This document shows positions 53,081-61,854 of a DNA stretch of 64,000 bases, piece after piece. Made by a program: the position numbers and the translations under genes. The DNA comes from JANNMJ01 sp031425525 (GTDB lineage Bacteria; Bacteroidota; Bacteroidia; Cytophagales; Hymenobacteraceae), in assembly GCA_031425525.1 (NCBI GenBank), contig JANPJM010000030.1:8331-72330 (forward strand), read 5' to 3'. The notes under the pieces were generated by a model. It did not search any database, had not been told where the DNA came from, and worked only from the letters and a program-made list of their open reading frames with translations. Numbering within the stretch: position 1 is the stretch's first letter; the number at the start of each line of letters is the position of its first letter.

Positions 53081-54475
53081 ATGGCTCCTGATACTAATCT
53101 GCCGCGCACCGGCCAACCGCGCGTGGTCATCATCGGTTGCGGCTTCGCAGGGTTGAAGCTCGCGCAGGAATTGCGGAAAGACCCGGTGCAGGTCGTCGTC
53201 ATCGACCGCAACAACTACCATAATTTTCAGCCGCTGCTGTATCAGGTGGCGACCGGCGCCCTCGAACCCGATTCCATCGCCTACCCGATTCGGAAGATTT
53301 TTGCGGGGCAGAAGAATTTTTTCTTTCGGATGGCCGACGTGCAGCGCGTGGTGCCGGAGCGTAAAATTATCGAAACCAGCCTCGGCGAAATCAGCTACGA
53401 CCAACTCGTGATCGCGACGGGTTCGCTGACCAATTTCTTCGGAATGGACTCGATTGAGCAGAACGGCATGCAGATCAAGAGCATCCCGAATGCGCTCAAT
53501 CTGCGCTCGTTTCTGTTTCAGAATTTTGAAAAGGCGCTGCTGATGGAGAACCCCGAAACCCGCCAAGCCCTGCTCAATGTGGTGCTGGTGGGCGGCGGGC
53601 CGACGGGCGTCGAGTTGGCCGGCGCGCTGGCCGAAATGCGCAACAACGTGCTGCCCAAGGATTACCCCGAGCTGGACTTGAAGCAGATGCAGATTTATTT
53701 GGTCGAGGCGGGGCCGGCGCTGCTGGGGCCGATGTCGGGGGAGGCGCAAACCAAATCGCGCGCGTACCTCGAAAAACTCGGTGTGCGTATTCACACGTCT
53801 ACGTCCATCAAGCGGTTTGAAAACTGCCGGGCGTACTTCGGCGATGGCCCGACGGATTATTTCCCCACCGAAAACCTGATTTGGGCAGCCGGCGTGAACG
53901 GCGCCGCCGTGGCGGGGCTGCCCGAAGCGGTGGTCACGCGCAACAAGCGCCTCAGCGTCAATCTGTGGAACCAGGTCGAAGGTTTTGCCGATATATTCGC
54001 CATCGGCGACGTGGCGAACCTCGTCACCGGCGACACGCCGAAGGGGTTCCCCATGCTCGCACCCGTGGCGCAGCAGCAAGCCGACCAACTGGCCGAGAAC
54101 CTGCGGCGGTTGCGGGCCGGGCAGGCGCCGGTGCCGTTCAAGTACCTCAACAAGGGCGTGATGGCGATTGTGGCGCGCAACAAAGCGGTGGTCGATTTGC
54201 CGGGCAATATTTCGTTCGGTGGCTTTTTGGGCTGGGTCACGTGGCTGTTCGTGCATCTGATGACGCTCGTCGGCTTTCGCAACAAAGCCGTGACTTTGGT
54301 GGGCTGGGCCATTCAGTATTTCTCTTCTGACCGTGCGCTACGGCTCATCATCCGGCCGTACCGCCGCCACGATTACAAAGACGACAAAGGCAAGCGCACG
54401 CAGGAGCAGCAGATGGCCACCACTACGCCGCCCGTGAACCAGCCGCCGATGCCCGCGCAGCAGGTGGTGGGGTAG
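53081..54475 (+). CDS. ndh: type II NADH dehydrogenase (NDH-2)
   Basis: A 464-residue membrane-associated flavoprotein that passes electrons from NADH to quinone without pumping protons. The FAD Rossmann motif is 'VVIIGCGFAGLKLAQEL' at ~15-31, the NADH-binding one 'VVLVGGGPTGVELAGALAEM' at ~168. Also visible are 'NYHNFQPLLYQVATGAL', 'IFAIGDVANL' (FAD ring contact) and 'PMLAPVAQQQADQLAENLRRL'. The C-terminus holds amphipathic/hydrophobic anchors 'FGGFLGWVTWLFVHLMTLVGF' and 'VGWAIQYFSSDRALRLI' that attach it to the membrane. The tail is Pro/Gln-rich and disordered. Confidence 0.94.
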   Translation: MAPDTNLPRTGQPRVVIIGCGFAGLKLAQELRKDPVQVVVIDRNNYHNFQPLLYQVATGALEPDSIAYPIRKIFAGQKNFFFRMADVQRVVPERKIIETSLGEISYDQLVIATGSLTNFFGMDSIEQNGMQIKSIPNALNLRSFLFQNFEKALLMENPETRQALLNVVLVGGGPTGVELAGALAEMRNNVLPKDYPELDLKQMQIYLVEAGPALLGPMSGEAQTKSRAYLEKLGVRIHTSTSIKRFENCRAYFGDGPTDYFPTENLIWAAGVNGAAVAGLPEAVVTRNKRLSVNLWNQVEGFADIFAIGDVANLVTGDTPKGFPMLAPVAQQQADQLAENLRRLRAGQAPVPFKYLNKGVMAIVARNKAVVDLPGNISFGGFLGWVTWLFVHLMTLVGFRNKAVTLVGWAIQYFSSDRALRLIIRPYRRHDYKDDKGKRTQEQQMATTTPPVNQPPMPAQQVVG

Positions 54476-54528
54476 GAGGGCCACACCGGGCGCATCTGGG
54501 CTGCCCGCCCGACCTTTGCGCCTTCTGT

Positions 54529-55239
54529 ATGAACAAGCAAGCCCAACTCGCCTTCAACCTCGTGGCTGCCGTTGCCATTGGGGTGCTTTTCTTTTTGCAT
54601 TTCCGGCAGCCCGGTGCGCCCGAGGCAGCCGTAGCACCCGTGACTACGGCCAGCCAAGCGCCACCGGCCACGGCCGCCCCCACCGATGATTCATTGGCGG
54701 CCACGACGCCCAGCCCAACGCCGGAAATCGAAGCTGCCGCCGGAGCAGCTGATAGCCAGCCCGATACCACACCCCCCGTGCGTAAAGTAGCCTACGTAAA
54801 GTCAGGCGAATTGCTGGAAGGCTACAAAGGGATGCAGTCGGCCCGCGCCGCCTACGAGGCGAAACTGGCCCGCTGGGAAAAGGAGCATCAGGCGGCCGTA
54901 GCGGCTTTTCAGGGCGCGGTGCAGCAGTATCAGGCCAAAGCCGGCGGACTGTTAGAAGGCCAGCGCGCCGAGCAGGAGCAAAAGCTGCAACAGCAAGAGC
55001 AACAAGTGGCTCAACGCCAGCAACAGCTCCAGCAACAGGCCGCTGAAGAAGAGGCAAAGCTGAATGAGCAGGTATTGGGCCGCGTCAATAAAATCCTGGA
55101 ACGGTACGGCAAAGCCCAGAATTATGACCTGATTCTGGTAGCTGGCAACGGCTCGGTGGCGTACGGCCGGCCGGGGCTCGACCTAACCAAAATCATCCTC
55201 GCGCAGCTGAATGCGGAGTACGCGGCGGGGAAGAAATAA
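54529..55239 (+). CDS. OmpH/Skp-like periplasmic chaperone-type protein
   Basis: A 236-residue exported protein of the OmpH/Skp family. A single N-terminal hydrophobic segment ('AFNLVAAVAIGVLFFLHF') is followed by a ~60-residue Ala/Pro/Thr-rich linker. The family domain begins 'VRKVAYVKSGELLEGYKGM' (~85); the long Gln-rich coiled coil 'EQEQKLQQQEQQVAQRQQQL' (~135-175) forms the arms, and it ends with 'YDLILVAGNGSVAYGRPGLDLTKIILAQLN'. Skp-like proteins bind unfolded outer-membrane proteins. The uncleaved-looking anchor and long linker suggest it may stay membrane-tethered. Confidence 0.85.
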   Translation: MNKQAQLAFNLVAAVAIGVLFFLHFRQPGAPEAAVAPVTTASQAPPATAAPTDDSLAATTPSPTPEIEAAAGAADSQPDTTPPVRKVAYVKSGELLEGYKGMQSARAAYEAKLARWEKEHQAAVAAFQGAVQQYQAKAGGLLEGQRAEQEQKLQQQEQQVAQRQQQLQQQAAEEEAKLNEQVLGRVNKILERYGKAQNYDLILVAGNGSVAYGRPGLDLTKIILAQLNAEYAAGKK

Positions 55240-55256
55240 GCGGGACGCCAGACGAG

Positions 55257-55326
55257 GCGTCGCCGGCACCGTCGCGGTGCCGGATTTCGCGTAACCGACC
55301 GGCACCGGGACGGTACCGGCGACGGA
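55257..55326. repeat. imperfect palindrome between convergent genes
   Basis: The left arm (55258-55283, GTCGCCGGCACCGTCGCGGT...) is the near inverse of the right arm (55299-55326), with inner repeats of CCGGCACCG. It lies between the Skp-like gene (plus) and the receptor gene (minus) and may terminate both. Confidence 0.75.
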
Positions 55327-55334
55327 GGACGTGG

Positions 55335-57560
55335 TTACAGCCGCACTTCCACCGACACATAGCCCGACCGGCCATCGGACGGCAGAATGCCGGGGCCGGG
55401 GTAGCCGGTGGCGCGCCGCGTGAAGTACCGGCGGTCGGTGAGGTTATTGACGCCGGCGGCGAGACTGATGAACCTCGGGAAGCGGTACGAGACGCTCACA
55501 TCCTGGACGGCGTAGGCGGGGATGATGCCCACGGTGGCGGCGGCGTTGGGTACGGGGGCGTTGGTGGCGTCGGCGAACTGGTTGGCGGTGTAGGCAATCT
55601 GCCACGAGTAGCTCAAACGTTCACATTCGACGCTGACACCCGCGCGCAGCACATGGCGCGGCGCCAACTCGACGCGCTTGCCCTGAAAGGCGGGGTTTTC
55701 GGAGCGGATGTAGCGCGCATCGGTGTGGCCGTAGGAGCCGAAGAGCGTGACGTCTTCCAGACCGAGGCGCAAGAAGCGGTTGAGGTCGTTGCGGAGGCCG
55801 TTGAGGGGGTGCAGCTCCACGAGGGCTTCGGCGCCCACCGAGCGCGCATCCGAGATATTGCGCCGCTGGTTGCCGTTCACGATGCCCACGCGGTCGTCGT
55901 AGCGCAGGTAAAATGCGCCTACGTCGAAGGTCAGCCACGGATATATCTCGCCGATTTTGCCCCGCAGACCGGCTTCGGCGGTGTAGCCGCGCGAATCGCG
56001 CAGGTTCGGATCGACCCGGAAATTTGGGTTGGCGACGCGCAGGTCGTTGAAGGAGACGGCCGCGTAGCTCTGCGCCGCGCTGGCATAGGCTTCGAGGAAG
56101 ACGCGGTTGCCGTCGTCGCGGTAAACAGACAAGTCGTTCTGATCGAAGCGCTGATCGAGCAGTTGGTACGCCACGCTCAGGCCCAACAGCGGGAAGGTGC
56201 GGGTGCGGCGCAGCGTGTCGGTGTACCGTGCCGCGCCGACGTGGTAGGCGCCGCGCGCTTCGGTGCGCAGATATTCCAGCCGGGCCCCTGGCGTGACGGT
56301 CAGCCGCGACCCTAGCCGGAAGAGGTTTTCGGCGAACACAGCGCCGTTGAGCGACGGAAACTTGTAGTCAAAATTCTCCGGGTCGGCAGGGCGCAGAAAC
56401 CGGAAGTCGGCGTCGTTGCCGGCCGGGCCGTTGCCCTGGCGGCGGGTGGTCTGACCGCGAAAGCCGCGCACGCCCACCACCAGCGTGGCGGGGTTGGCGC
56501 CGAGCGTGTAATCGTGCCGTAGCCGGGCTTCGAGGCCGAGGTTGCGGTACTCGTCGGCCAGCAGGTTGCGGACGGCGCTGGTGTCGGGCTGATTGATGGG
56601 CGCTAAGTTGCCGAGGCTCAAGCGCTCGCCCTGCAACCCGAAGGCGCGCACGTTGACGGTCGTGCGGTCGGTGAGGTGCCAGTCGGCCACCACTGCCGGC
56701 AACAACCAGGTAGCGCGGAACCAGTTGCGGGCGCGAGCGGAGCCGCGCGGGTCGGCGGCGTACTCGGCGTCGGTTCGGCCACCGGGCTGCTGGTAATCGT
56801 AGCGCATCGCGGTCATTTCCACGGAAATGCTCAGGCGTTCGGTGGCTTGCCAGCGCACCAGGCCGTAGCCGGTGCCCTGTTGCACGCCGTTGTTTTGGCG
56901 CCAGCCGTCGGTGCGTTTGTAGAGGCCGAAGCCCGTGTAGCTCAGCCGTCCCACGGTGCCGCCCACCCGCGCGAACGTGTTGCTAAACCCGAACGAGCCG
57001 ACCGTTTGGCGCACGGTCAGGGCCAGTTTGCGGTCCTTCTCCGGGCCTTTCAATACCAGATTCAGTAGTCCGCCGTACTGCGGCCCGTACTGCAACGACG
57101 CCGCCCCGCGCACCAACTCGATGCGTTCGACGGCTTCCATGGGCGGCGTATAGTACGATTCGGGGTAGCCGAAGGGGTCGGCGGCGATGTCGTAGCCGTT
57201 CTGACGGGCGTTGAACTCCTGAATCCGCGCCGGGTTCAGCCCGCGCACCCCCAGCCCGAGTTGCACGCCGGCATTGTCGTTCTCCACGATATTGACGCCC
57301 GGCACCCGCGCCAGCACTTGCCGGGCGTTGTTGGTAGCGAGGTTGGCGGTGGTGGCCGAGGGCGTTACCACATCGGTGCGGCGCCCGGCGTAAATGGCCG
57401 TGCCCTGCACATCGGGCAGCCGGCCAGGGGTTTCACGGATCCGTTCGGCCTGAATCCGCACTTCTTGCAGTTGGCGGGTGCGGGTCGTATCGACCGGGGT
57501 TTGCTGCGCGCGCAGCAGCCCGGGCGTGAGGAATAGCAGGGTAGAAAATAGTCGGGTCAT
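55335..57560 (-). CDS. FecA-like TonB-dependent receptor
   Basis: A 741-residue outer-membrane receptor. The signal peptide is 'MTRLFSTLLFLTPGLLRAQQ', a TonB-box-like region follows ('TRQLQEVRIQAERIRET'), and the plug has 'LGLGVRGLNPARIQEF' and 'AVERIELVRGAASLQYGPQYGGLLNLVLK' as in ferric dicitrate receptors. The rest is a beta-barrel ending 'SGYVSVEVRL' (aromatic/Leu end). No carboxypeptidase-regulatory-like or secretin N-terminal domain is present, so no direct anti-sigma signalling. The ATG is at 57560; a TTG directly before it is ignored. It is the last gene of the iron locus. The ligand (ferric citrate or another siderophore) is inferred from similarity. Confidence 0.92.
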   Translation of the reverse strand: MTRLFSTLLFLTPGLLRAQQTPVDTTRTRQLQEVRIQAERIRETPGRLPDVQGTAIYAGRRTDVVTPSATTANLATNNARQVLARVPGVNIVENDNAGVQLGLGVRGLNPARIQEFNARQNGYDIAADPFGYPESYYTPPMEAVERIELVRGAASLQYGPQYGGLLNLVLKGPEKDRKLALTVRQTVGSFGFSNTFARVGGTVGRLSYTGFGLYKRTDGWRQNNGVQQGTGYGLVRWQATERLSISVEMTAMRYDYQQPGGRTDAEYAADPRGSARARNWFRATWLLPAVVADWHLTDRTTVNVRAFGLQGERLSLGNLAPINQPDTSAVRNLLADEYRNLGLEARLRHDYTLGANPATLVVGVRGFRGQTTRRQGNGPAGNDADFRFLRPADPENFDYKFPSLNGAVFAENLFRLGSRLTVTPGARLEYLRTEARGAYHVGAARYTDTLRRTRTFPLLGLSVAYQLLDQRFDQNDLSVYRDDGNRVFLEAYASAAQSYAAVSFNDLRVANPNFRVDPNLRDSRGYTAEAGLRGKIGEIYPWLTFDVGAFYLRYDDRVGIVNGNQRRNISDARSVGAEALVELHPLNGLRNDLNRFLRLGLEDVTLFGSYGHTDARYIRSENPAFQGKRVELAPRHVLRAGVSVECERLSYSWQIAYTANQFADATNAPVPNAAATVGIIPAYAVQDVSVSYRFPRFISLAAGVNNLTDRRYFTRRATGYPGPGILPSDGRSGYVSVEVRL

Positions 57561-57567
57561 CAAGGTA

Positions 57568-57589
57568 GGGGCGGGCCTTGTGCCCGCCC
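57568..57589. repeat. short palindrome before the receptor gene
   Basis: GGGCGGGC and GCCCGCCC around a 5-base loop (57568-57589), 8 bases upstream of the receptor start codon on the minus strand. The stem would overlap the ribosome-binding region and could affect translation; it also looks like a common GGGCGGGC/ACAAG/GCCCGCCC repeat. Confidence 0.6.
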
Positions 57590-57638
57590 GTGCAGCAGTT
57601 TGAGGATGTAGAAAAGTCAGCAGGATCGAAACGGCGTC

Positions 57639-59021
57639 TTATTCTTGATCGCGTAGCGGTAGAATCCAGTTTTTGGGTGCGAACGAATCGGTTTCTTTCG
57701 CTAAATCCACGGCCGAGTCCACCAGCAGGTGGGCGGGGCGGCCATTGAGCGTCACCCACGCTTCGGCGCGCACTTGGAGGGGGGGCGCGCGCGACGAGGT
57801 GCGCTCTTCAGTAGCCAGAAAATGGGCAAACTGCACCAGCATATCGGGTTGGGTGCTGAGCATCCGTGCCTGTTGGCGCGTGAGGTAGCGGCGCGGGTCT
57901 ACCGTCCAGTTGCGGCCGGTGGCGGGGTCGCGGAGGTGGAAATCGACGGTGCCGGCTTTTTCAACCAACATAATGTTCCAACTATACCGAAAACCCTGCT
58001 CCGTCCATAGCACATTGCCGGGGTAGAGTAGGTAGCGAAAGGGAAGTAGGAGTTGAAACAGGAAGAGGGAACCTACCGCTGCGCGGCGAGCGCCGGCGAG
58101 GTGCGGGGTCGTCAAAATATTCTCGACTACGCCTTGATGCGGCGTCGGGACGGCGCTCGCCACGGGACCAAAAAGCCACTCTAGTACCCGTGCGTGCGTT
58201 TCCGGCCGGAAGAAAACCCACGTACTCACCAGCATCGCCCACGGGAAAATGCCGATGTAGAACAACTTTGCCGTCAGCAGATGAAACACTACTACCACGG
58301 CGTAGGCCCACGGGCGGGTGCGGTCGCGCCACAGAAAAAACGGCACGGTCAAGTCGAAAATGCACGCAAACCACGCCACGGCGTAAGCCACCCAGGCATC
58401 GTCGAGGAGCGGCCCGATAAGCGGGAGATGCGCATTGGCGGCGAGCCAGATTTTGAGCGGTTGAGCGTCGAAAAGCCAGTCGGATTTGAGCTTGGCGATG
58501 CCGCCGAAAAAGTACACCGAGGCCACTTGCAGCTTCACGGCCCACAGCATCCAGGCGGGTAGGGTAGAGCCGGCCCAGGCGGCGCCGCGCCGCGCCGCAT
58601 CCACTGACCACGCGCGGTGGACGGGCAACAGCGCCAGCAGCGCGGCAACCATCGTCACGTAGTAATAGTGGTTGAGGTAGTTGGTTTTGTCGAGTAACTC
58701 GATGTAGCCAAACGTCAGGAGGAGTACCACCGCCGACACGCGGTAAAACGCGCCTGCCGCCACGCCCAACGCGCTGACTGCCAGTAAACCAAATACGCCG
58801 TGCAGCCAAGATGCCGGCAGCGGACGCACCCACTCGAAGCCATAATACGGAAAGAAAAAACGCGGCCGGAGGTACAACTCCTCAATCCAGCCGTTGGCCC
58901 AGAACCGCACCGTCGCCCCAAAAACCAGCAGCCCGAACCCTACCCGAAACCCCGCAAGCGGTGCCGCTGACACGGGCTGGCTGGCGGCGGTGCGCAGACG
59001 AATGAGAAAGGGAGGAATCAC
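57639..59021 (-). CDS. HTTM-domain membrane protein (vitamin K-dependent gamma-carboxylase homolog)
   Basis: A 460-residue integral membrane protein. The ~350-residue N-terminal part holds about seven hydrophobic helices, with the HTTM features 'LAGFRVGFGLLVFGATVRFW', 'YIELLDKTNYLNHYYYVTMVAALLALLPVH' and 'FGGIAKLKSDWL'. HTTM proteins are homologs of the vitamin K-dependent gamma-glutamyl carboxylase. The soluble C-terminus (~370-460) ends 'FAPKNWILPLRDQE'. The start is a GTG at 59021. Its place between an imelysin and a TonB receptor suggests a role in iron or metal handling, but no substrate is known. Confidence 0.88.
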   Translation of the reverse strand: MIPPFLIRLRTAASQPVSAAPLAGFRVGFGLLVFGATVRFWANGWIEELYLRPRFFFPYYGFEWVRPLPASWLHGVFGLLAVSALGVAAGAFYRVSAVVLLLTFGYIELLDKTNYLNHYYYVTMVAALLALLPVHRAWSVDAARRGAAWAGSTLPAWMLWAVKLQVASVYFFGGIAKLKSDWLFDAQPLKIWLAANAHLPLIGPLLDDAWVAYAVAWFACIFDLTVPFFLWRDRTRPWAYAVVVVFHLLTAKLFYIGIFPWAMLVSTWVFFRPETHARVLEWLFGPVASAVPTPHQGVVENILTTPHLAGARRAAVGSLFLFQLLLPFRYLLYPGNVLWTEQGFRYSWNIMLVEKAGTVDFHLRDPATGRNWTVDPRRYLTRQQARMLSTQPDMLVQFAHFLATEERTSSRAPPLQVRAEAWVTLNGRPAHLLVDSAVDLAKETDSFAPKNWILPLRDQE

Positions 59022-59044
59022 GCAGACAGAAGGTCGCTAAAATT

Positions 59045-59124
59045 GTAATGCGGACTTCAGTCCGCAGTTTGACAGCCCAATCAGTACAAACAGCCAGTAA
59101 ACTGCGGACTGAAGACCGTACTAC
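59045..59124. repeat. repeat family A copy 2 (nested palindrome)
   Basis: The ends GCGGACTTCAGTCCGCAGTT and its inverse (AACTGCGGACTGAAG...) match the copy at 43367-43475. The right end has two substitutions (GAAGACCGTACTAC). The centre is 29 bases shorter overall. It sits between the HTTM gene and the first imelysin gene. Confidence 0.9.
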
Positions 59125-59170
59125 ACCCCTGTGCAGGCCGCTCAAAATCACTCATCCTCCAAAATCTCCC

Positions 59171-60325
59171 CTAATCCCCATCATTGTCGTTGAACGTCAG
59201 CAGCACGCCGAGCTTACTCACCGCTTCCGCCTTGATCAGCACCGTGAGTTGCTTAATGGCATTCTGCAAATCCACGACAGGCTGACGAGCTTGTCCAACC
59301 TGGCTCACTACATCACCGGGCGCGAGCGTGCGGGCCGCCGCTAGTTTCTCCTCGATGGCCGCTGAAAGGGCTTGACCACCGGCGCTTTGTGCGCCCAAAT
59401 GGTCGAGTAAGCCACTGATCCCGCGTGCGTCGGGCGTGCTCGCCCACACGTTGCGCACGCCATCAAGCGACGCCTGAATCAGGGCGCCCGACATGCCGCT
59501 GCGGTAGCCCTCGGCGGTTTCGGGTTGGGCGGTGCCGCCGTTGAGATCGCCGAGGGGCACGCCGAGGCGGTCGTTTTTGATGGTTTCGATCTCCTGCACC
59601 GAAGCGTTCACGAGCAGACTCAGCGAAGACGTGACGTCGTTGCCATCAGCGGCCACGAATGCCTCGCGGTACGCGCCGGTCAGCCACGCGTCGTGGGCTG
59701 CGGTGGCGCGCGCGTCGAGGTCGGCGGCCAGAGCGACGATGTAGGCGCGGCGCCGGTCGGCGTCGGAGGCCGTCGTGAAGCTGGTCAGTACGGCAGCATC
59801 GCCGCCTAAGGGGTCGAAAAGCAAGTATTCGAGCGCCCACAACCCTTTGGCGGTGGCAGGCCGAGTGTCGATGAAGTTCTGGTCGATGGAGGCGGCAACG
59901 GCCCCGGCCAAGGCGGTTTCGATAACCACCGGATTGGCTTCGCTGCCGATGCCGCTGGCAAGATTGAGCGTTTCGGCCGGGCCGAAAGAGAAGCTTTGCG
60001 TCGGTTTCCAATCGAGGGCGGCGCGGCGCCACGCGGCTTGCAGGGCGTCGAGGTCGGTGGGGGTGATGTTGGCGGAAAGCTGCCCGCCAAACGCCCGCAG
60101 CGTAGCCGTGTTATGGGCCAGGTTATGGAAGGCGGGCTCGATGGCGTTATCGCGCACGCGGTTCAGCAGCGCGCGGCGGTCGTAGGTCGAGAACAAATCG
60201 GTGCTGGGGTCGTCGGTGCTTTTTTCGCACCCCGTCAGGCCCAGCAAACAACTCGCGCCCACCAGCAGCAAGCGAAGCGCCGGAATAGCGACGAACCGCC
60301 GAATAGCATACACTGAAGCAGTCAT
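59171..60325 (-). CDS. imelysin family (peptidase M75-like) lipoprotein 1
   Basis: A 384-residue exported lipoprotein of the imelysin/IrpA/EfeO family, implicated in iron acquisition. A signal peptide with lipobox-like Cys occurs at ~33 ('LLLVGASCLLGLTGCEK'). The imelysin 'GxHxxE'-region equivalent is seen as 'GLWALEYLLFDPLGG', where the His of the second imelysin is replaced by a Trp-Ala context, so metal binding may differ. Alpha-helical repeats 'LVNASVQEIETIKNDRLGVPLGDLNGG' are typical. Its ATG abuts the TAA of the upstream di-heme oxidoreductase (TAAATG), so the two are co-translated. Confidence 0.85.
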   Translation of the reverse strand: MTASVYAIRRFVAIPALRLLLVGASCLLGLTGCEKSTDDPSTDLFSTYDRRALLNRVRDNAIEPAFHNLAHNTATLRAFGGQLSANITPTDLDALQAAWRRAALDWKPTQSFSFGPAETLNLASGIGSEANPVVIETALAGAVAASIDQNFIDTRPATAKGLWALEYLLFDPLGGDAAVLTSFTTASDADRRRAYIVALAADLDARATAAHDAWLTGAYREAFVAADGNDVTSSLSLLVNASVQEIETIKNDRLGVPLGDLNGGTAQPETAEGYRSGMSGALIQASLDGVRNVWASTPDARGISGLLDHLGAQSAGGQALSAAIEEKLAAARTLAPGDVVSQVGQARQPVVDLQNAIKQLTVLIKAEAVSKLGVLLTFNDNDGD

Positions 60326-61774
60326 TTACAAAGAATTCAAAAACTTGATAACCGCCGCGCGGTCCTCGCGCGAAAGCCTCGTGAAGGCATCGCGGGCCCG
60401 CTGGGCTTCGCCGCCGTGCCACAAAATGGCTTCTTCCAGCGAGCGGGCGCGCCCGTCGTGCAGGTAAAACGTGTGACGGTTGACGGTCTGAAATAATCCC
60501 GCGCCCCACAGCGGCGGCGTGCGCCACTCGGCGCCGGTGGCCTCAAAATCGGGGCGCCCATCGGCAAGGCTCGGCCCCATGTCGTGGAGCAGTAAGTCGG
60601 TGTAGGGCCGAATGGTTTGGTGGGCGAGCAGCGGCTCAATGTCCGACGTGCCCGTCTGAAGCTTCGGCCGGTGGCAGCCGGCGCAGTTGAGCGTTTGCAC
60701 GAAAAGCTGCTTACCGCGCACCACGGCGGCATCTTGCCACTGGCGGCGACCCGGTACGGCGAGCGTAGCCGAGTAATAGGCCACGCGTTCGAGGTTAGCG
60801 ACCGACAGCTCGTAAGGTTCCGTAGCGGAGGTGTTGCCGGTGGGCGCAGCGGCGCAATCGCGCTGCGGCGAGGTGCAGTTCTCCGCCTGAAACAGGGCGC
60901 TCGTAATCCCCATATCGCCCACGAACGCGCCGGCCGTTTGCTGGCGAACCGTCGGTTGGTTGGCTTTCCAGCCGAAGCGACCGAGCGTGCGTTGCTGCTT
61001 CTCCGTGTCCCAGACGTAGTTAGGGCGCCCCGAAATACCGTCGCCGTTGAGGTCGGCGGGGTCGGCGATGGCGAGTAGCGCAGCTTCGGGCACGGCTGCC
61101 AGTAACCCCAGACCGGGCATCTGCGGCGCCACGCGCGGCGAGAGCAGAATGCCCGCCCCCAGTGCGCCATACGACAGATTGTCAAACGAATACGAAGGCG
61201 TGCGCAGCGAGTAGGCGGTGCCATCGGGGTACTGCCCGGCGGTTTCGGTGTACGTGATGCGCACCTCGCCTTCGGCCGCTACCCCTCGAATGGCGTGATT
61301 CGAGAGCTGATCGCCGTAGGTGGGGTCGGGCAGGGGGCCGCCGTGCGCATCCTGACCGGGTACGCTCAACCGCACGAGCATCGAGCTGAGGCCGGTTTCG
61401 CCGGGCAACGGCGGGCGGCCGCGCCCATCGAGGGTGTGGCAGCCCGAACACGAGGCAGCGTTGAACATCGGCCCCAGCCCGTCGCGGGCGGTGGTGGTGG
61501 CGGGCGCCGTCACCCAATTGTTCCGAAACAGCGAGTTGCCCGTGACAAAGCGGTCTTCGCCATCCGAATCGAGCCCCGGCACAGCGTGGTTGAAAGCGTT
61601 TTCGGTGGCGTCGAATAGGGTGGTACTTCCGCCGCTGAACTGTTCGCCGTCATCTTCCACGAAGCCCACAGCGTCGGTCACGTCCTTGTCGGCGTTACAG
61701 CTCACCACCGACAGGCTCAGCCCAAAAACGGCGAAGCTGGCAACCAACAGCAGACGGGAAGATGTCAAAAACAC
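60326..61774 (-). CDS. di-heme oxidoreductase (DHOR, DUF1111) lipoprotein
   Basis: A 482-residue exported c-type cytochrome of the DHOR/thiol-oxidoreductase family. A lipoprotein signal ('LLLVASFAVFGLSLSVVSC') leads; the two haem-binding CxxCH motifs are 'ASCSGCHTLDGRG' and 'LNCAGCHRPKLQTG'. Other family segments are 'GRPNYVWDTEKQQRTLGRFGWKANQPTV' and 'THFYLHDGRARSLEEAILWHGGEAQ'-like 'FYLHDGRARSLEEAILWH'. The start is a GTG at 61774. It stands between the two imelysin genes; a role in redox handling of iron or electron transfer at the surface is inferred. Confidence 0.92.
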   Translation of the reverse strand: MFLTSSRLLLVASFAVFGLSLSVVSCNADKDVTDAVGFVEDDGEQFSGGSTTLFDATENAFNHAVPGLDSDGEDRFVTGNSLFRNNWVTAPATTTARDGLGPMFNAASCSGCHTLDGRGRPPLPGETGLSSMLVRLSVPGQDAHGGPLPDPTYGDQLSNHAIRGVAAEGEVRITYTETAGQYPDGTAYSLRTPSYSFDNLSYGALGAGILLSPRVAPQMPGLGLLAAVPEAALLAIADPADLNGDGISGRPNYVWDTEKQQRTLGRFGWKANQPTVRQQTAGAFVGDMGITSALFQAENCTSPQRDCAAAPTGNTSATEPYELSVANLERVAYYSATLAVPGRRQWQDAAVVRGKQLFVQTLNCAGCHRPKLQTGTSDIEPLLAHQTIRPYTDLLLHDMGPSLADGRPDFEATGAEWRTPPLWGAGLFQTVNRHTFYLHDGRARSLEEAILWHGGEAQRARDAFTRLSREDRAAVIKFLNSL

Positions 61775-61854
61775 AGTGGGTCGGGGTTCGTTAGCCGTTA
61801 ATTGTTAGCCGGAGTTCGTCAATCGAAAATCATTAATCGAAAATCAATCATGAA

